Assembly (NCBI GenBank): GCA_026315105.1
Contig: CM048744.1
Location: forward strand, 362,329,168-362,393,167
Length of the DNA: 64,000 nt
Direction: 5' to 3'
Source: Locusta migratoria
Taxonomy: Eukaryota > Arthropoda > Insecta > Orthoptera > Acrididae
Within the stretch, counting starts at the first letter, position 1, and the number at the start of each line of letters is the position of its first letter. Under the pieces are notes generated by a model. It did no database searches. It had not been told where the DNA came from and saw only the letters and a program-made list of their open reading frames with translations. Of this stretch, positions 1-11,189 are shown piece after piece. The position numbers were made by a program, and so were the translations under genes.

Positions 1-920
1 CTTGCAACTTTATAGCGGGAAACGAACGTACGGGTTACACTGCCGAATGTAAGCTTCAGGTTGCCTAGTCACAGTAACGGACATGGAAAACGGGAAGTCC
101 GACGTAAATTTGACGCTGACAAAAAAACGTTCGACGCTGGTGTGTAAGTGACGATAAACTATTAAAATGTTCGAAGAATCGTCGTGCATTTCAAGGGCTA
201 AAATTTAAATATACCAATGTTTGCTTGACTTCATAATTCTAAATAGGAACTGTGGTTTTGCCGTTACAACAGAAATGATTCGGCTGCAAGACTGCAAATT
301 AGTCCAGAGTTCCATGTACATCGTTTCATGGAAATAACCCCCAATGAATGTGAAACCAGTGAATTTGGTCGTAGTAAAGTACGTTATTTTAAAACGTAGC
401 ATTGGAACTCAACATCAGCATTAGCTAAACAAATCAGTTGTTCCGCTATCTTAACCTCCCATCACCGCTCACGGTAGGCGTTACCGTACCAACGTAAACG
501 TCACGGTAAAATCTCTCGCAACACACACTAAACTTTTATCGCGAAAACTAGCTTCACTGACTACATCAAATTAAAATCATTTGAGTGCTTAGGAAGTGTG
601 TATTACGTACTATTTTTTGTTTTAAGGCCACACGGACATGTTAAAAAAAAACAGTCGTCAGCTTTTGTTGGCTGCGGTACAGAATGACACCATTCGATTT
701 ATATTGAAATATCGACTTCCACGAATTCCCGCGCCATTTCTGTGAACATGTACAAAAACGTATATGTAGTTTTGCAAAACTGTTACTGTAGGATTTTTGA
801 AAATTATCTAGTTTATTACGTTCCTCAAACCAACATAAAAGTGTGCGTGCAATTTTTGAAACTAATGACTTTGGGAAAAGGAGCGGTTTGGGGTGGGGGG
901 TGGGGGGGGGGGACTGAATC
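1..920. other. No gene seen
   Basis: AT-rich sequence with only short chance reading frames. It ends in a G-rich run (about 885-912). No splice-flanked exon, RNA gene or recognisable transposon end was found. Confidence 0.5.
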
Positions 921-994
921 TATAGGCCGCACCACGATTTTGTACGCCAAAATTTGGGAAAAAAAGTGCGGCCTATATTCGAGCAAATACGGTA
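921..994. repeat. Short inverted repeat, possible DNA-transposon end
   Basis: TATAGGCCGCAC (921-932) is exactly inverted as GTGCGGCCTATA (966-977), followed by GAGCAAATACGGTA (981-994). The combination of a GCGGCCTATA motif with an AAATACGGTA end resembles termini of pogo/Tigger-type repeats in animals, by recall only. No transposase is nearby and no target duplication was established. Confidence 0.35.
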
Positions 995-1022
995 TTGCCG
1001 CGAGAGACCACGTACACTGACT

Positions 1023-1095
1023 GCTGGCGTGGCACAGGGGATAGCGTCACAGTCTGCGGTGCTGAAGGTCACCGGTTCAATCCCGCCCACCAGCA
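1023..1095 (+). repeat. tRNA-like remnant (SINE head)
   Basis: A 73-nt segment with an A-box-like TGGCACAGGGGATAGCG, a B-box-like GGTTCAATCCC, and ends that can form an acceptor-like stem (GCTGGCG with CACCAGC, one mismatch). The anticodon arm is poor, so this looks like a tRNA-derived repeat head rather than a working tRNA gene. It lies just upstream of the LTR. Confidence 0.5.
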
Positions 1096-1109
1096 AAAAT
1101 TTATTTCTT

Positions 1110-1352
1110 TGTAATTGACAATTCCAGAATGTTCTACATCTTTCTTATGTTTACTTGTAAATTCTACTTATTTCTTATGTTAACTGTTCTTCTAATTTCT
1201 GGTAAATTCTGTCTGTGTATAAATAGCAGAGCACACTGTCCGAGAGGCAGTTATTTCTGCATGTATGTTGAGTTCGTAATAAACGTGCTTTCAGTAGAAG
1301 TGCTGTGTTCAGTTGCCTTCAAAGTCAAGCCTGCTTCCATTTCAATGTGACA
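1110..1352 (+). repeat. Gypsy-type LTR (5' or solo-with-leader)
   Basis: The segment begins TGTAATTGACA and ends TGACA. It holds a TATA-like TATAAATAG (1218-1226) and a poly(A) signal AATAAA (1278-1283), in the order expected of an LTR. It is followed directly by a primer-binding-site-like TGGTGGAGGCG and, 155 bp on, by a gag reading frame. Both LTR ends are approximate. No matching 3' LTR was found in the window, so the element is truncated. Confidence 0.6.
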
Positions 1353-1507
1353 TTGTTTGGTGGAGGCGTTGGGTATCCTGGTACAACAGCTGCATCACCG
1401 TGGCTCTGATTAGGCAATGTAAGAGTCATCGCTTACACAGACTAGAACCAGAATACAAGGGATATACCGAGTACATCCTTCCAAAAGTCTGTATCATCAG
1501 AAAAACA

Positions 1508-2625
1508 ATGGACACGAAACCATCGGTAAGCCAGCTGCACATCAGACACCCGTCGGTGTTCTCTGGAGACGCTGGACAGGATCCCAACAAATGGCTTAAA
1601 AGGTTCGACCGAGTTGCCAAGTATAACAGATGGGATCATACAATGTGCTTGGCCAATGTTTATTTCTACCTGGACTGAACAGCCCAGCAATGGTTTGAGA
1701 ACAATGAAGACAAGCTGATCGACTGGGAAACATTCCAGACAGAACTTAAAAAGACGTTTGGTGACTGCCAGTGACAAATCCGTTCGGCAGAAGAACAACT
1801 GAAGAACCGGGCCCAACGACATGGTGAGCCGACACAATCCTACATACAGAATGTTTTGGCCCTGTGTAACATAGTCAATCTGAACATTACTGAGGCGGAC
1901 AAAATCACTCACCTGATGAAGGGTATTTCAGAAGACATGTACCAAGCTCTTCTGATAAAAGACATTGCTACAACAGAAGAGTTCATCAAATGGTGCAAGC
2001 ATATTGAAGAGATGCAACAAAGGAGGGTTGGATGTAAAAAGTATGACTGACTTCCCAATGTAGTCCCCATGGCTGTTGTGGAAGACCAGCATGACTTGGC
2101 TTCTCTCATATGACAAATTGTGAGAGAAGAATTACAATAATTTATGGCATCCGGGACTGTTGACCGAGCGAGCATAAGATTATGGCCAAGTAAGTCACGA
2201 GGGAGCCAACGTCGCTGAGGAAGAGGTATTTCAGACATTAGTTCCTGTCTGCCCCGTCAGTGGCACCCAATGTGAAGAATGGCGTCGCCCTGCTATGACT
2301 TACGCTGCAGCCGCCAAACGGCAGCCCATGAACCAGCCAACGCGACCACAACCCAGTAACTATGATGCCCCACAGAAGAACTGATGTTTGGAGGACAGAA
2401 GACAACATGCCATTGTGTTTCCACTGTGGGCGCCCTGGACATGTCGTACGCTACTGCAGAGAGAGAAGGCGAGTATTCGACGATTATTTTGCCGCAAGAC
2501 GTCAGCCGTTGGAGCAGATGAATTCAGTCGACCTATCAGAAGAAGCCCATCGCCGTACCCTACACGAGATCGCTCCCCGATGTGCCGCTGCCATTCTAGA
2601 GATAATGAATGCCACGAGAATGTAA
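1508..2625 (+). pseudogene. Gypsy retrotransposon gag, degenerate
   Basis: This is the remains of a Ty3/Gypsy Gag polyprotein (capsid plus nucleocapsid), which packages element RNA in the cytoplasm. Translation begins at the ATG at 1508 (MDTKPSVSQL...). Capsid-type sequence is readable in one frame through in-frame stops at 1676, 1772, 2048 and 2111 and further stops near 2150-2220. The frame then shifts. The zinc knuckle C-x2-C-x4-H-x4-C (CFHCGRPGHVVRYC) lies in another frame near 2417-2460, followed by an Arg-rich stretch. No protease, reverse transcriptase or integrase follows, so pol is missing. The start was chosen because it is the first ATG after the leader that opens the capsid frame. 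The family assignment is strong; the exact clade is not. Confidence 0.8.
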
Positions 2626-2689
2626 GGTTTTATCATGCAGTAGATCAACTAGTTCTTTCCCGTTACAAAGCTCTGATGCAGAAGCTGTA

Positions 2690-3048
2690 ATAAATATTTA
2701 GAGATAGTTTCTCCTGGGTTTTCTCTGCTATTGGAAACTGAGCATTTCAGATAACCAGGCTTATGACTTTGAACCTGTGCACAGATTCGTAACTTTCATC
2801 TTTGTGAGAGGAGGTAATGTACACTGAGGGGGGCAGTAAATGGGTTAAGAGAAGGGAAGGAGGAGATTAACAGACAGGGGAAATGAGTTGGACAGAGAGA
2901 TGTATTAACAGAAGACTGGATCAAATGAATTGCCAGGCAATGCTGTTTTTTCAGCTTGTATACAGTAAAATAACCAGAAATAACTGTAGGAGTCAAGACT
3001 GGCTTAACAATATTTAGTTATTAATACTGTTTCTAGCAACTGTAACAC
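2690..3048. other. No gene seen
   Basis: Unremarkable AT-rich sequence between the decayed gag and the palindromic repeat. No recognisable feature. Confidence 0.5.
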
Positions 3049-3063
3049 TTTATTATTACTCTA

Positions 3064-3127
3064 CAATATTTTGCAAAGGTTAGGTTGCTACTCACCACAG
3101 AGATGTCCAATGAGCAGCAGAAAGGCA

Positions 3128-3183
<56 letters not shown>

Positions 3184-3243
3184 TAATAATAATAATAAAT
3201 AAATAAATCTTTTGGCTGTTAAGCCTTCATTTGCCACAGAAAG

Positions 3244-3301
<58 letters not shown>

Positions 3302-3607
3302 CACTCACTCACTATCTCTCTCACTCACACACACTCTCTCACTCAATTGCTGTCTCCAGCTGTTGCAGCCAGACTGCTCACATAAACCCAACTGCCGTCT
3401 CCGGTTGTTGATGGTAGCTGGGTTTGCATGTGTGTGTGTGTCCGCGCGCAAATGTGCGTGTGCATTTTCTATATCAGATGAAGACTTAACAGCTGAAAGC
3501 TGTATTTTTTGTTTATTCTGTTACGTCTGCCTTTTTGTGGATCATCAGATGTCTCTGTGGTGAGTAGCAACCTATCCTTTCCAAGATACTGTTGAATCCT
3601 TCAAGGT
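3064..3607 (+). mobile_element. Palindromic fold-back repeat A, 15-bp target duplication
   Basis: The outer arms are inverted copies: a left arm with AGGTTGCTACTCACCACAGA (about 3082) and a right arm with its complement near 3548-3580. The inner part holds (AC)n arrays at about 3126-3180 and 3250-3299. The element is bracketed by an exact TTTATTATTACTCTA (3049-3063 and 3608-3622), which sets its limits. It has no coding capacity. The family looks like an abundant grasshopper repeat. Confidence 0.8.
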
Positions 3608-3898
3608 TTTATTATTACTCTATATCTTGACTTAATCCATGTCCATGAAAGGTCTTCTGTGTCTTTGTATCTATAGAGCATTATGCATGAATGAATGGAT
3701 AAACAAATGAGTGAAAGCATGTTGCTTCCTTTTATTATTTTATTATTATTAGATACTGTTATAACTCTTACTTTTGCTATTTCTAGTTCAGTAGTTAGTG
3801 AAAGAACACTCTTCCCCAATTCAAATACTCATCTTCAGTTTTATTTTGGATTTTATTTTCTCCATTTCTGTGTTTTTTAAATTGTGTTTTAATTGCAG

Positions 3899-4083
3899 GT
3901 AAATCGGGACTTATCTGAATCACAAGACTTACAGAAGCTGCTTGAAGTCAGACAACTACAAGTCTTACGACTTGAAAAGTTACTTCAGAAGCAAGAAGAG
4001 CAACTGAATAAATGGAGCCTTCAGAGAACAAGACATGAGGCACGTATTGCGGAACTAGAGAAGGCTTTACGGGAGAGGCAACG
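3899..4083 (+). CDS. Putative internal exon of a coiled-coil protein
   Basis: This is the only convincing host exon in the window. A pyrimidine-rich tract ending TTAATTGCAG precedes it, and a possible donor (CG, then GTACAGT) follows at 4084. The 61 codons begin VNRDLSESQDL and are rich in Leu, Glu, Gln, Lys and Arg with heptad spacing (for example LLEVRQLQVLRLEKLL), the pattern of a long alpha-helical coiled coil. The length is not a multiple of three, so the exon starts in phase 0 and ends two bases into a codon. Without the donor, the frame stays open to a TAA at 4139. The donor is weaker than consensus. I cannot name the protein; centrosomal, cytoskeletal or golgin-type proteins share this composition. 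Flanking transposons would sit in its introns. Confidence 0.5.
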
Positions 4084-4235
4084 GTACAGTGATCACCTGC
4101 TTTGGAGAGGGGATTTTTCATATTTAGAGAGGGGAATTTAAAAATGATATACCTGAAGAAGCACAGACCACTAAAAAGAATCTAAGAAGTACATCAGTGG
4201 AAATAATATAACACTGAAATAATATTTGAAAAATC

Positions 4236-4615
4236 CCTAATAATGGAAAGTCCAGGTTGGAATTCAATAACATAATGACAGTTTACAACTCACGGCAAAG
4301 ACGTGTGACAAGCTGTGGCAGGCACATAAAAAAGACACACACATACTGCTCTTTTGCTATCAAGTGACAGGTTCTTCAACACAGAGAGCATTCACACAAT
4401 CACACAGGCACACTTCACAGTCATACAACCATCATCTCTGGCTGCTGCACTCCAAATGACTGTGAAATGTGCCTGTGTGTTTGTGTGAATGCTCCCTGTT
4501 ATGAAGAAGGCCAATCACCGATAGCTTAAATGTTGTATGTGTATGTCTTTTTTATGTGCCTGTCATGCTTGTCATACATCTTTGCAGTGAGCTGTAATCT
4601 GTCATTTTTATATTG
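4236..4615 (-). mobile_element. Palindromic fold-back repeat B
   Basis: Same family as the repeat at 10803-11189 but in the opposite orientation: the complement of the asymmetric tail (AAAGTCCAGGTTGGAATT) is at the left end. The arms contain ACAGTTTACAACTCACGGCA and its diverged complement, joined by AC/GT-rich sequence. TTGAAAAATC (4226-4235 and 4616-4625) flanks it as a target duplication. It is non-coding. Confidence 0.75.
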
Positions 4616-4678
4616 TTGAAAAATCTAAGTTTGAAGTTGAATTGTTCAGTAAGTCAGCACTAAAAGAATGAGTTAGGG

Positions 4679-5350
4679 CAGTGTTCCTCAATATGTGGGT
4701 CACAATCCCCAGGCGATCCTAAAGGCCTTGATTGGGGATCACAGTCACTGAAGGAACTTGTTGCATCAAAAAATAACCAGAGCAATGCATGTCTGAAGAC
4801 TACGGGTTCTGTAATACACTAACTGACCTAACAAAAGTGAAATTTAACTTTTGCTATTTCTGAACTGAACGGATCATTGATTGTTTCATAATAAATACAC
4901 TGCTCTAATGATAAATAAATGCAATGCCTGAAAACTTTTTTCAGGAACTAATCAATTGCTAAATAAACAAGGTGCACTATGCCATTTTTGAGAAATAGTA
5001 ATAAAAAAAAGCACTTCTTTGCAAATCGACTTTACGGGGGGTCCTTGGTTAACGAGCATAATGCACTAAACGTGATACACTCATCATACAAAAAAACATT
5101 TTTCTGTTAGTAATCATGTAAAAATAGGCTGTGTTCCATTTAAAAAATGGAATGCTAAAAAGTTCATCCTACAATGTTTGATACTGTACATTATTTTCAC
5201 AAGAAAGTTGTAAAAAAATAATTTAAAAAAATCAAATTTGTGGTTTTCTGATCACACACATATTGTGGTGGTGGTGGGGGGGGGAGGGGGGTGCACCATA
5301 ATATTTTTGCTTGGAAGGGTATCTTGTATTCAAAATGTTGAAAAACACTG
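4679..5350. mobile_element. Non-autonomous hAT element
   Basis: The ends are CAGTGTTCCTCAATATGTGG at the left and, read inward from the right, CAGTGTTTTTCAACATTTTG. The CAGTG...TCAA terminus is typical of hAT elements. An exact 8-bp duplication AGTTAGGG lies at 4671-4678 and 5351-5358, the length hAT transposases generate. The 672-bp body has no transposase frame, so it would need to be mobilised in trans. A G-run occurs near 5276-5290. Confidence 0.85.
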
Positions 5351-5628
5351 AGTTAGGGTATGAAGATCTTCCATCACAAAATGAATTATCGGTACTTGTC
5401 AAACTCATTTGTGTTGTATGCTTGTGCATTTAATTTGATGTAAAATGACCCCCTATAAAATTTGAGGTAATAATTAACTAGTCACTGAAGAAATTATGAG
5501 CATCTAAACACTATGAAACTACAAAATGAGGAAACGGATTGCACTCCCTTTGCTTTCTTAAGCTGTTTCCAACATCTCCTTCCAGATTTTTACTCTGAAA
5601 GCTATTGTACAATGCAAAGAGGTTTATA

Positions 5629-6948
5629 CAAGGGTTGTCTATAAAGTAAGGTTCCTAATGCGCTACAGTCTCGAGGAATGCGGTTAAGTGTGATCTGGCA
5701 ACACTGTCATTCAGCAAGGTTCCTCCTCTCTCCACTGCCACAAGTTGGAGCTGTCTGCGACTTTAAGTGTAGGCTTGGCAGCCGTTACCAATGGAGCTTC
5801 AGCTTGTTTCTCCCTCCAGGTGCTAGTTACGATCAGTAATTCGTTTTCTGTGCGCAAAAAAACACTGCACCGATGAATATTCATGCACAACTGTGTGAAG
5901 TTTATGGTGACAAGTGCATGACTGTACAACACGTTCATAAGTGGTGCAAAGAATTTAAAGAAGGACGTACAGATGTCCATGACGAACAGCGTTCTGGTAG
6001 GCCATCGGTTTCGGACAAAACGATCACAAAAGTGGAAGAGACAATGCTGAAGAATCGATGAATAACAGTTCGGGAACTTTGTGAGCTTATCCCTGATGTA
6101 AGTAAGTCCACCATAAACAACATTTTGACATAAAATTTAGGTTATTCCAAGGTTTTTGCAAGGTGGGTCCCCAAAATGCTTACAGAAGACCACAAACGGC
6201 AATGCGTTCAAGCGGCCCTCGAATTTCTCCAGGCCTATGAAAGCCATGGAGAGGAATTCTTGGACTCCATTGTCACTGGGGATGAGACCTGGGTCCACTT
6301 TTCGACACCGGAAATGAAGGAACAATCCCGTCAGTTGTCACCGAAGCCTCATAAGTTTAAGCAACAACTGTCTGCCGGCAAAGTGATGGTGAGCGTGTTT
6401 TGGGACAGGAAGGGGTTATTGTTGTGCGAATTTATGCCTACTGGGACAACAATAAATGCTGATCGTTATTGTGAAACATTAAGGAACCTTCGCCGAGCGA
6501 TTCAGAACAAGAGGAGGGGCATGCTGACAAAGAGAGTAAGTTTTCATCAAGACAACGCTCATCCGCATGTCGCCCATGTGACAACTGAACTGATCGACAA
6601 ATTTCAATGGGATATTGTCATGCATCCATCCTACAGTCCAGATTTAGCCCCAAGTGACTATCATCTCTTTCCCGAATTGAAGAAACACCTGGGCGGAACG
6701 CATTATGCAACTGGAGAGGAAGTGAAAGAAGAAGTTCTACGCTACCTTTGCAGCACTGTGGGAGAATTCTACGACGCAGGCATCAAGAAGATGGTACACT
6801 GAATGCAAAAATGCATTAATCTTAACGGCGATTATGTCGAAAAATAGGAAATATTCTAAGCTTTTTTCAATATATAATGTTATTTAAATAAATTTCTTTT
6901 TCATTTTGAAATAAAAAATTGGGAACGTTTCTTTATGGACAACCTTCG
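5629..6948 (+). mobile_element. mariner transposon, nearly full length
   Basis: The TIRs read CAAGGGTTGTCTATAAAGTA at the left and CGAAGGTTGTCCATAAAGAA inward from the right, with TA on both sides (5627-5628, 6949-6950). The 1320-bp length matches a complete mariner. The transposase inside is broken by two stops, so the copy is non-autonomous. The TIRs have diverged by several bases, pointing to an old insertion. Confidence 0.9.
5873..6802 (+). pseudogene. mariner transposase with two in-frame stops
   Basis: This is a DNA transposase that would bind the TIRs and cut and paste the element at TA sites. The N-terminal helix-turn-helix region is readable from MNIHAQLCEVYGDK through RSGRPSVSD. 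The catalytic triad is intact: the Asp of GDETW (codon 6281), the Asp of HQDNAHPH (6551) and the Asp of APSDYHLF (6656), with 34 residues between the last two, which is the D,D34D signature of mariner. Two stops interrupt an otherwise continuous frame: TGA at 6059-6061 and TAA at 6131-6133. About 310 codons are readable against a usual length near 340, so the true start probably lies upstream in degraded sequence. The TGA is what a C-to-T change in a CGA codon would give. Confidence 0.9.
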
Positions 6949-7882
6949 TATCAGTACTAATCATTATAGCTCTATTTGACTTGTCATTGGAGCAAGGAAT
7001 TAATGACTGTCTCTGTGCCTTCATATTTATGGCGTTTTCTGAAATAATAAACTTTCCTACAAATAATAAAAAAAATTAAATATAAATAATTTTTAAATAA
7101 AATAATAAACTTTGTAAACTTTCCTAGAATTTTTGTAACAAATATAAATCTTTCATATACCTTCCTATAACTGAATTTATTAATAACGATATTACCTTTA
7201 ATTTTTCTTCTTCTGATATTTAGACAATGTGACATGCTCCTTATTTTGCATTTATAGGCATTTAAATACTTATCAGCTATTCAGTTAGCTTGTGTCAGCC
7301 AAAAAGCTTACTATATTTAAGAAGCCCACTTCTTGCTACATTCATGCAGCCTGAATGTCTTCTAGATGCCACATTTGCATCCTCTCAACCCCCCCCCCCC
7401 CCCCCCCCCCCCCCGCCTCCCAATCTTTCCACAGCCTCTGCTTGGAAAGATCCATGTGAAATCCAGGAGCAGTGGTGGGGGATGCACAACACTGGACATT
7501 GACCCCAGATTGATTGCACTACTGTAGCTGCAGCGAGATGCAGGTCTCTGCCACCATGGTAACAATGTGCATTAGTTTTCTCCAGATAACATTATGGGAC
7601 GAGATTTCCTTTAGACCATCCTTGTGCTTTGATCATACTCATTCTGGGTCCCAGGCCTACTTAATTCAAATCCACTCTGTTTGTTGTTAGTCAGATCATA
7701 GACGATTACCCCAGTGCTGCAACACGTATCTGATTAGTACAAAGTGAGACATACTGCAGTGTCCTCGGTGAAGTAAACTCAGACCTCATTGCTGCAATTT
7801 GTGTGATATGATTACCAGAGTGGGTTTTTGACGTGTGGCAGTTGTGACATGTACAGTGGTAAAGGGGGAGTGATCCAATGTA
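6949..7882. other. No gene seen; contains a C homopolymer
   Basis: Very AT-rich to about 7300, then an uninterrupted run of 26 C at 7389-7414. No coding or transposon signal was recognised. Confidence 0.5.
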
Positions 7883-8628
7883 AGAGGGCCATCTAGAAAG
7901 TGGTACCCGTTAGCGCCGCATTAAGCCCTGATGACTCGGGTAGCTGCTGGGCAAGGTTAGACCGCGTCAGTGACATGTGTGCCTGCTCTGTGCGAGGTTG
8001 TGTGACTCTGTATGTTGCCTGTATTGTGTCTGTGATCTTTTATAATGTTTAAACAAATTGAGAACCCCACCAGTTACGAAGTGAGGGCTTTGATTAAATT
8101 TCTTAATGCACGAAATGTTCAACCTTGTGAAATTCATTGCCAATTAAAGGAGGTGTATGGAGAAAATGTGATGAACGAGTCATCTGTTCGGCACTGGTGT
8201 CACAACTTCAGCCTGGGGAGGGGGAATATACACGACAAGGAGCCGGGCCTCATGCAGATGTGATAACACAATAACTTCTGCAGCAATTCAAGTGGCAAAC
8301 CTTCTACCATCCACCATAGCCCAAACTTGTCCCCTTCGGATTTTCATCTCATTCTGAGCTTAAAGACTTTCTGGTGGCTAAAAGATTTGGCAGCGATGAA
8401 GAACTTAAACAAGGTGTGATTACGTATCTCAATACTCTGGCGACGGAGGACTATGACGCTGGGATACAAAAACGCGTCACACATTATGAAAAATGCCTAA
8501 ATTTGCTTGGAGATTATATGAAGTAGTAGTGTAATGTATGCTCTTTCCAATAAAAATGTTTATATGTGTTAATATTTACTTCTGTGTCTTTATTGCACTA
8601 ATGGGTACCACTTTCCAGATGGTCCTCA
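7883..8628 (+). mobile_element. Internally deleted mariner
   Basis: 26-bp TIRs (7883-7908 and 8603-8628) differ at about three positions and share CCATCT and AAAGTGGTACCC. The left flank is TA; the right flank reads TT. An N-terminal transposase frame opens at 8045 (MFKQIENPTSYEVRALIKF, to a stop at 8261-8263). Downstream the C-terminal segment is readable in pieces: the PSDFH region of the third catalytic Asp near 8330, then EDYDAGIQKRV and LGDYMK, ending near 8526. The central segment holding the first two catalytic Asp residues is missing. This is the usual product of abortive gap repair in mariner families. It is a different subfamily from the copy at 5629-6948. Confidence 0.85.
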
Positions 8629-10187
8629 TTGTTTGTGGCACAGGATAAAGTGTCCTCATGGTCTGTGAGGGCAGAGGCAACTTTGGTGAGTCCAGTCATG
8701 CATATGTTACTAGGTTGATCAAATAAGTGGCAACCCCTGTGTCCTTCTGAAACTGGATATCCTGATTATAAATATGGAGCATGAAAGATAACTTCCACAT
8801 GAAAGAACTGTGTGGTAAGACAACTGACTGCAGTGCATGTGTGGTATCCTCATGACCTTGTGGTTCAGGACAGATGCACATTGTGTGGCTGTGACACACT
8901 GATTAAAGATGGTCCTCTTTGCCACAATGTATGCACAACCTTCAGTGATCTGACCAATCTCCTGAGAGAGAGTGGGAAAACACTACAGGCATGATGGGAG
9001 TAACCCCTGTGACTTGCAATGAGGTTTGACTGGAGGTCCACATGTCATAGACACATTCAAAACAATGAATCACAATAGTGCTCTACTCTGGGGACTCCCA
9101 TGCAAGGTGGAGCATGTAAAGGCTTGTGGTTTGCCATGTGTCATTTAATAGCCACCTGTGCCATTCAGAATAAGTGTGTAACACCCAAAATCTTCTACAA
9201 TGACGAGTTATATATTTTAAGTGGTGCAATGTGGCTCTCCAGATCTGGTACAAGCTGTACCACAGCATTGTGAATCAAAGAGCTCATGTATGAAACCTTG
9301 CAGCTTTGATTGATGCAAGTTAAATCACATTTGAAGCTGGGAGCTTGCAAGTCAGTGACTCAGCAGTGATATGGTTGCACAGTCTGCTTCTGGTATTGAT
9401 GGAACTTGAGCATGAAGATCACTGGGAATAATAATTAGTCAAAAGCATGTATATCCCTTTAAATGAGAGAGTATGACAGCTACTGACAACATCAACTTTT
9501 AAAAGATGCAGGAAATATCTGTTGATGCCCAAGACAAGAATAACAACTGTGGCAATGATTCATGTGTGAATGCAACCGAGTTGTCCACAGTGTTATCGAA
9601 TAGTGGAAATGGGGGGGGGGGGGGGGAGAGGGGGGATGTATGGCAACAACAATAGCAGGAGGTGATGATGTCTGGAGTTGGATTTTGATCATCTGAAGCT
9701 GAAGTAATTTTTACAACAGACTGTCCCCCTCAGCCAACTGAATCCATCTTCTCTGGTAAGCTTCCAACATCCATGTCTCCCAGTATGAGAATGAAAATCT
9801 CTGCATCTTCTCAGAGCTCCTTAAGAGTTTTCTCTTTTTAAAGGAGGTGTCTGGTTTTGCTGGAACTGATCTGGTAAGTATATGAGGTGTTTTCTACCAT
9901 ATGGCCTCTGTATTGTCCCGTGAGTGCAAAAGCAGTATGTTCCAATTTCGCTGATAAATTGTACTGATGGTATATTCATCTTCATCTGTGTGAGGCTTAG
10001 CCCTTTCTGAGTACATGCAAGACAGCATTAATAATTGATTATTTTCTCTGTACAGTTGACATCAGATCTCTGAGGTACATTGTGTCGTGATTTTGCTGCA
10101 AGCATTCATATTTACCAGTTTTTCTGCAGATGGCCAACTGCCATCCACTGTTGGCTTGAGACCCATCATTGAAGATGATCACAACAC
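8629..10187. other. No gene seen
   Basis: Short chance frames only. A 16-base G run lies at 9611-9626. No recognised transposon domain or splice-flanked exon. Confidence 0.45.
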
Positions 10188-10242
10188 AATGGCAGTATTA
10201 ACAATTAAATAATTCTCATTCTCTGTTGCATATTTTTTATCC

Positions 10243-10285
10243 TCCAATTACGTGTTTCGCGCTGCTAGCGCATTGTCAGACTGGA
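10243..10285 (-). ncRNA. Hammerhead-ribozyme-like motif, left arm
   Basis: Read on the minus strand: stem I TCCAGT, core CTGACAA (consensus CTGANGA, so the G of GA is A), stem II GCGC-loop-GCGC, GAAA, a very short stem III region CACG, then TA and the returning stem I strand ATTGGA. Stem I pairs over six positions with one G-U. The single core substitution should abolish self-cleavage. Confidence 0.6.
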
Positions 10286-10802
10286 AAAAGACATATGTTT
10301 TTTTACAGTCCGTGTACCTGGCGGGCAGCGAATCTAATGTGGCTAAGGTAAGTAAATTTTGAAGTCAGACTTACTTGGGCGCAGATGGAGCCACAGAGCT
10401 ATCTATAGCTGTGGTGGAGGTAGCTTAACATTTTGTGTTGTCATCCCCCTTCTGACAATTCACAACATCTTTCTTCCGCTCTACCCCCTGGCCTCTAATA
10501 ATTTCGTTTTCATTAATTTATTATTGTTTCATACCAACATGTATCATTTCACAAGATTCATTCCCCCACGTCAGAAACATCTCTGATAACACCAAGCTAC
10601 CGCTTGGCAAGCCACTCATTCTCGCAGGCGTAACTCTGCCCATACCGCTCTGTTTAACGGTCGCATTTATGCTCCGCAGTATTAACAATACTACCAGTTG
10701 TAAACGTGGACCTGCCGCTACAGCGACTCCTCTGCTGCTATGGTGAGTTTATCATATAAAAAGCATTCCATTAACTTCCATACCATACCCCTTTAGTCCC
10801 TA

Positions 10803-11189
10803 TTGGAATAAATAATATAGTGAGGACAGTTTACAACTCACCGCAAAGACGTGGCGACGAGCTGCAACAAGCACATACAAAAGACACACACATACAACAC
10901 ATTCAGCTATCGGCCATGGCCTTCTTCAGAAAATAGAGCACTCACGCAATCACACAGGCACACAACACAGTCATACAACCATTCGGAGGTGATGGTGTGT
11001 GTTGTGTGCCTGTGTGATTGCGTGAGTGCTCTATTTTCTGAAGAAGGCCATGGCCGATAGCTGAATGTGTTGTATGTGTGTGTCTTTTGTATGTGCCTGT
11101 CGCAGCTCGTCGCCACGTCTTTGTGGTGAGTTGTAAACTGTCCTCACTATATTATTTATTCCAACCTGGACTTTCCATTATTATATTTT
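10803..11189 (+). mobile_element. Palindromic fold-back repeat C, near-perfect hairpin
   Basis: The left arm (from TTGGAATAAATAATATAGTG) and the right arm are almost exact inverted copies around a centre near 10985, so the DNA or RNA could fold into one long hairpin. An asymmetric tail (CCAACCTGGACTTTCC and following) is present only at the right end. CCCTTTAGTCCCTA flanks it exactly (10789-10802 and 11190-11203). The high arm identity makes this the youngest-looking member here. It sits inside the element at 10204-11559 and is therefore younger than it. Short frames in each arm mirror each other and are not genes. Confidence 0.85.

Noticed and set aside
1442..1912. 156-codon minus-strand frame
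   Set aside because: It is antisense to the recognisable Gypsy gag.
3088..3563. Frames rich in Cys-Val and His-Thr
   Set aside because: They are translations of (AC)n microsatellites inside a fold-back repeat.
10851..11116. Two similar 69-codon frames on opposite strands
   Set aside because: They mirror each other because the repeat is palindromic.
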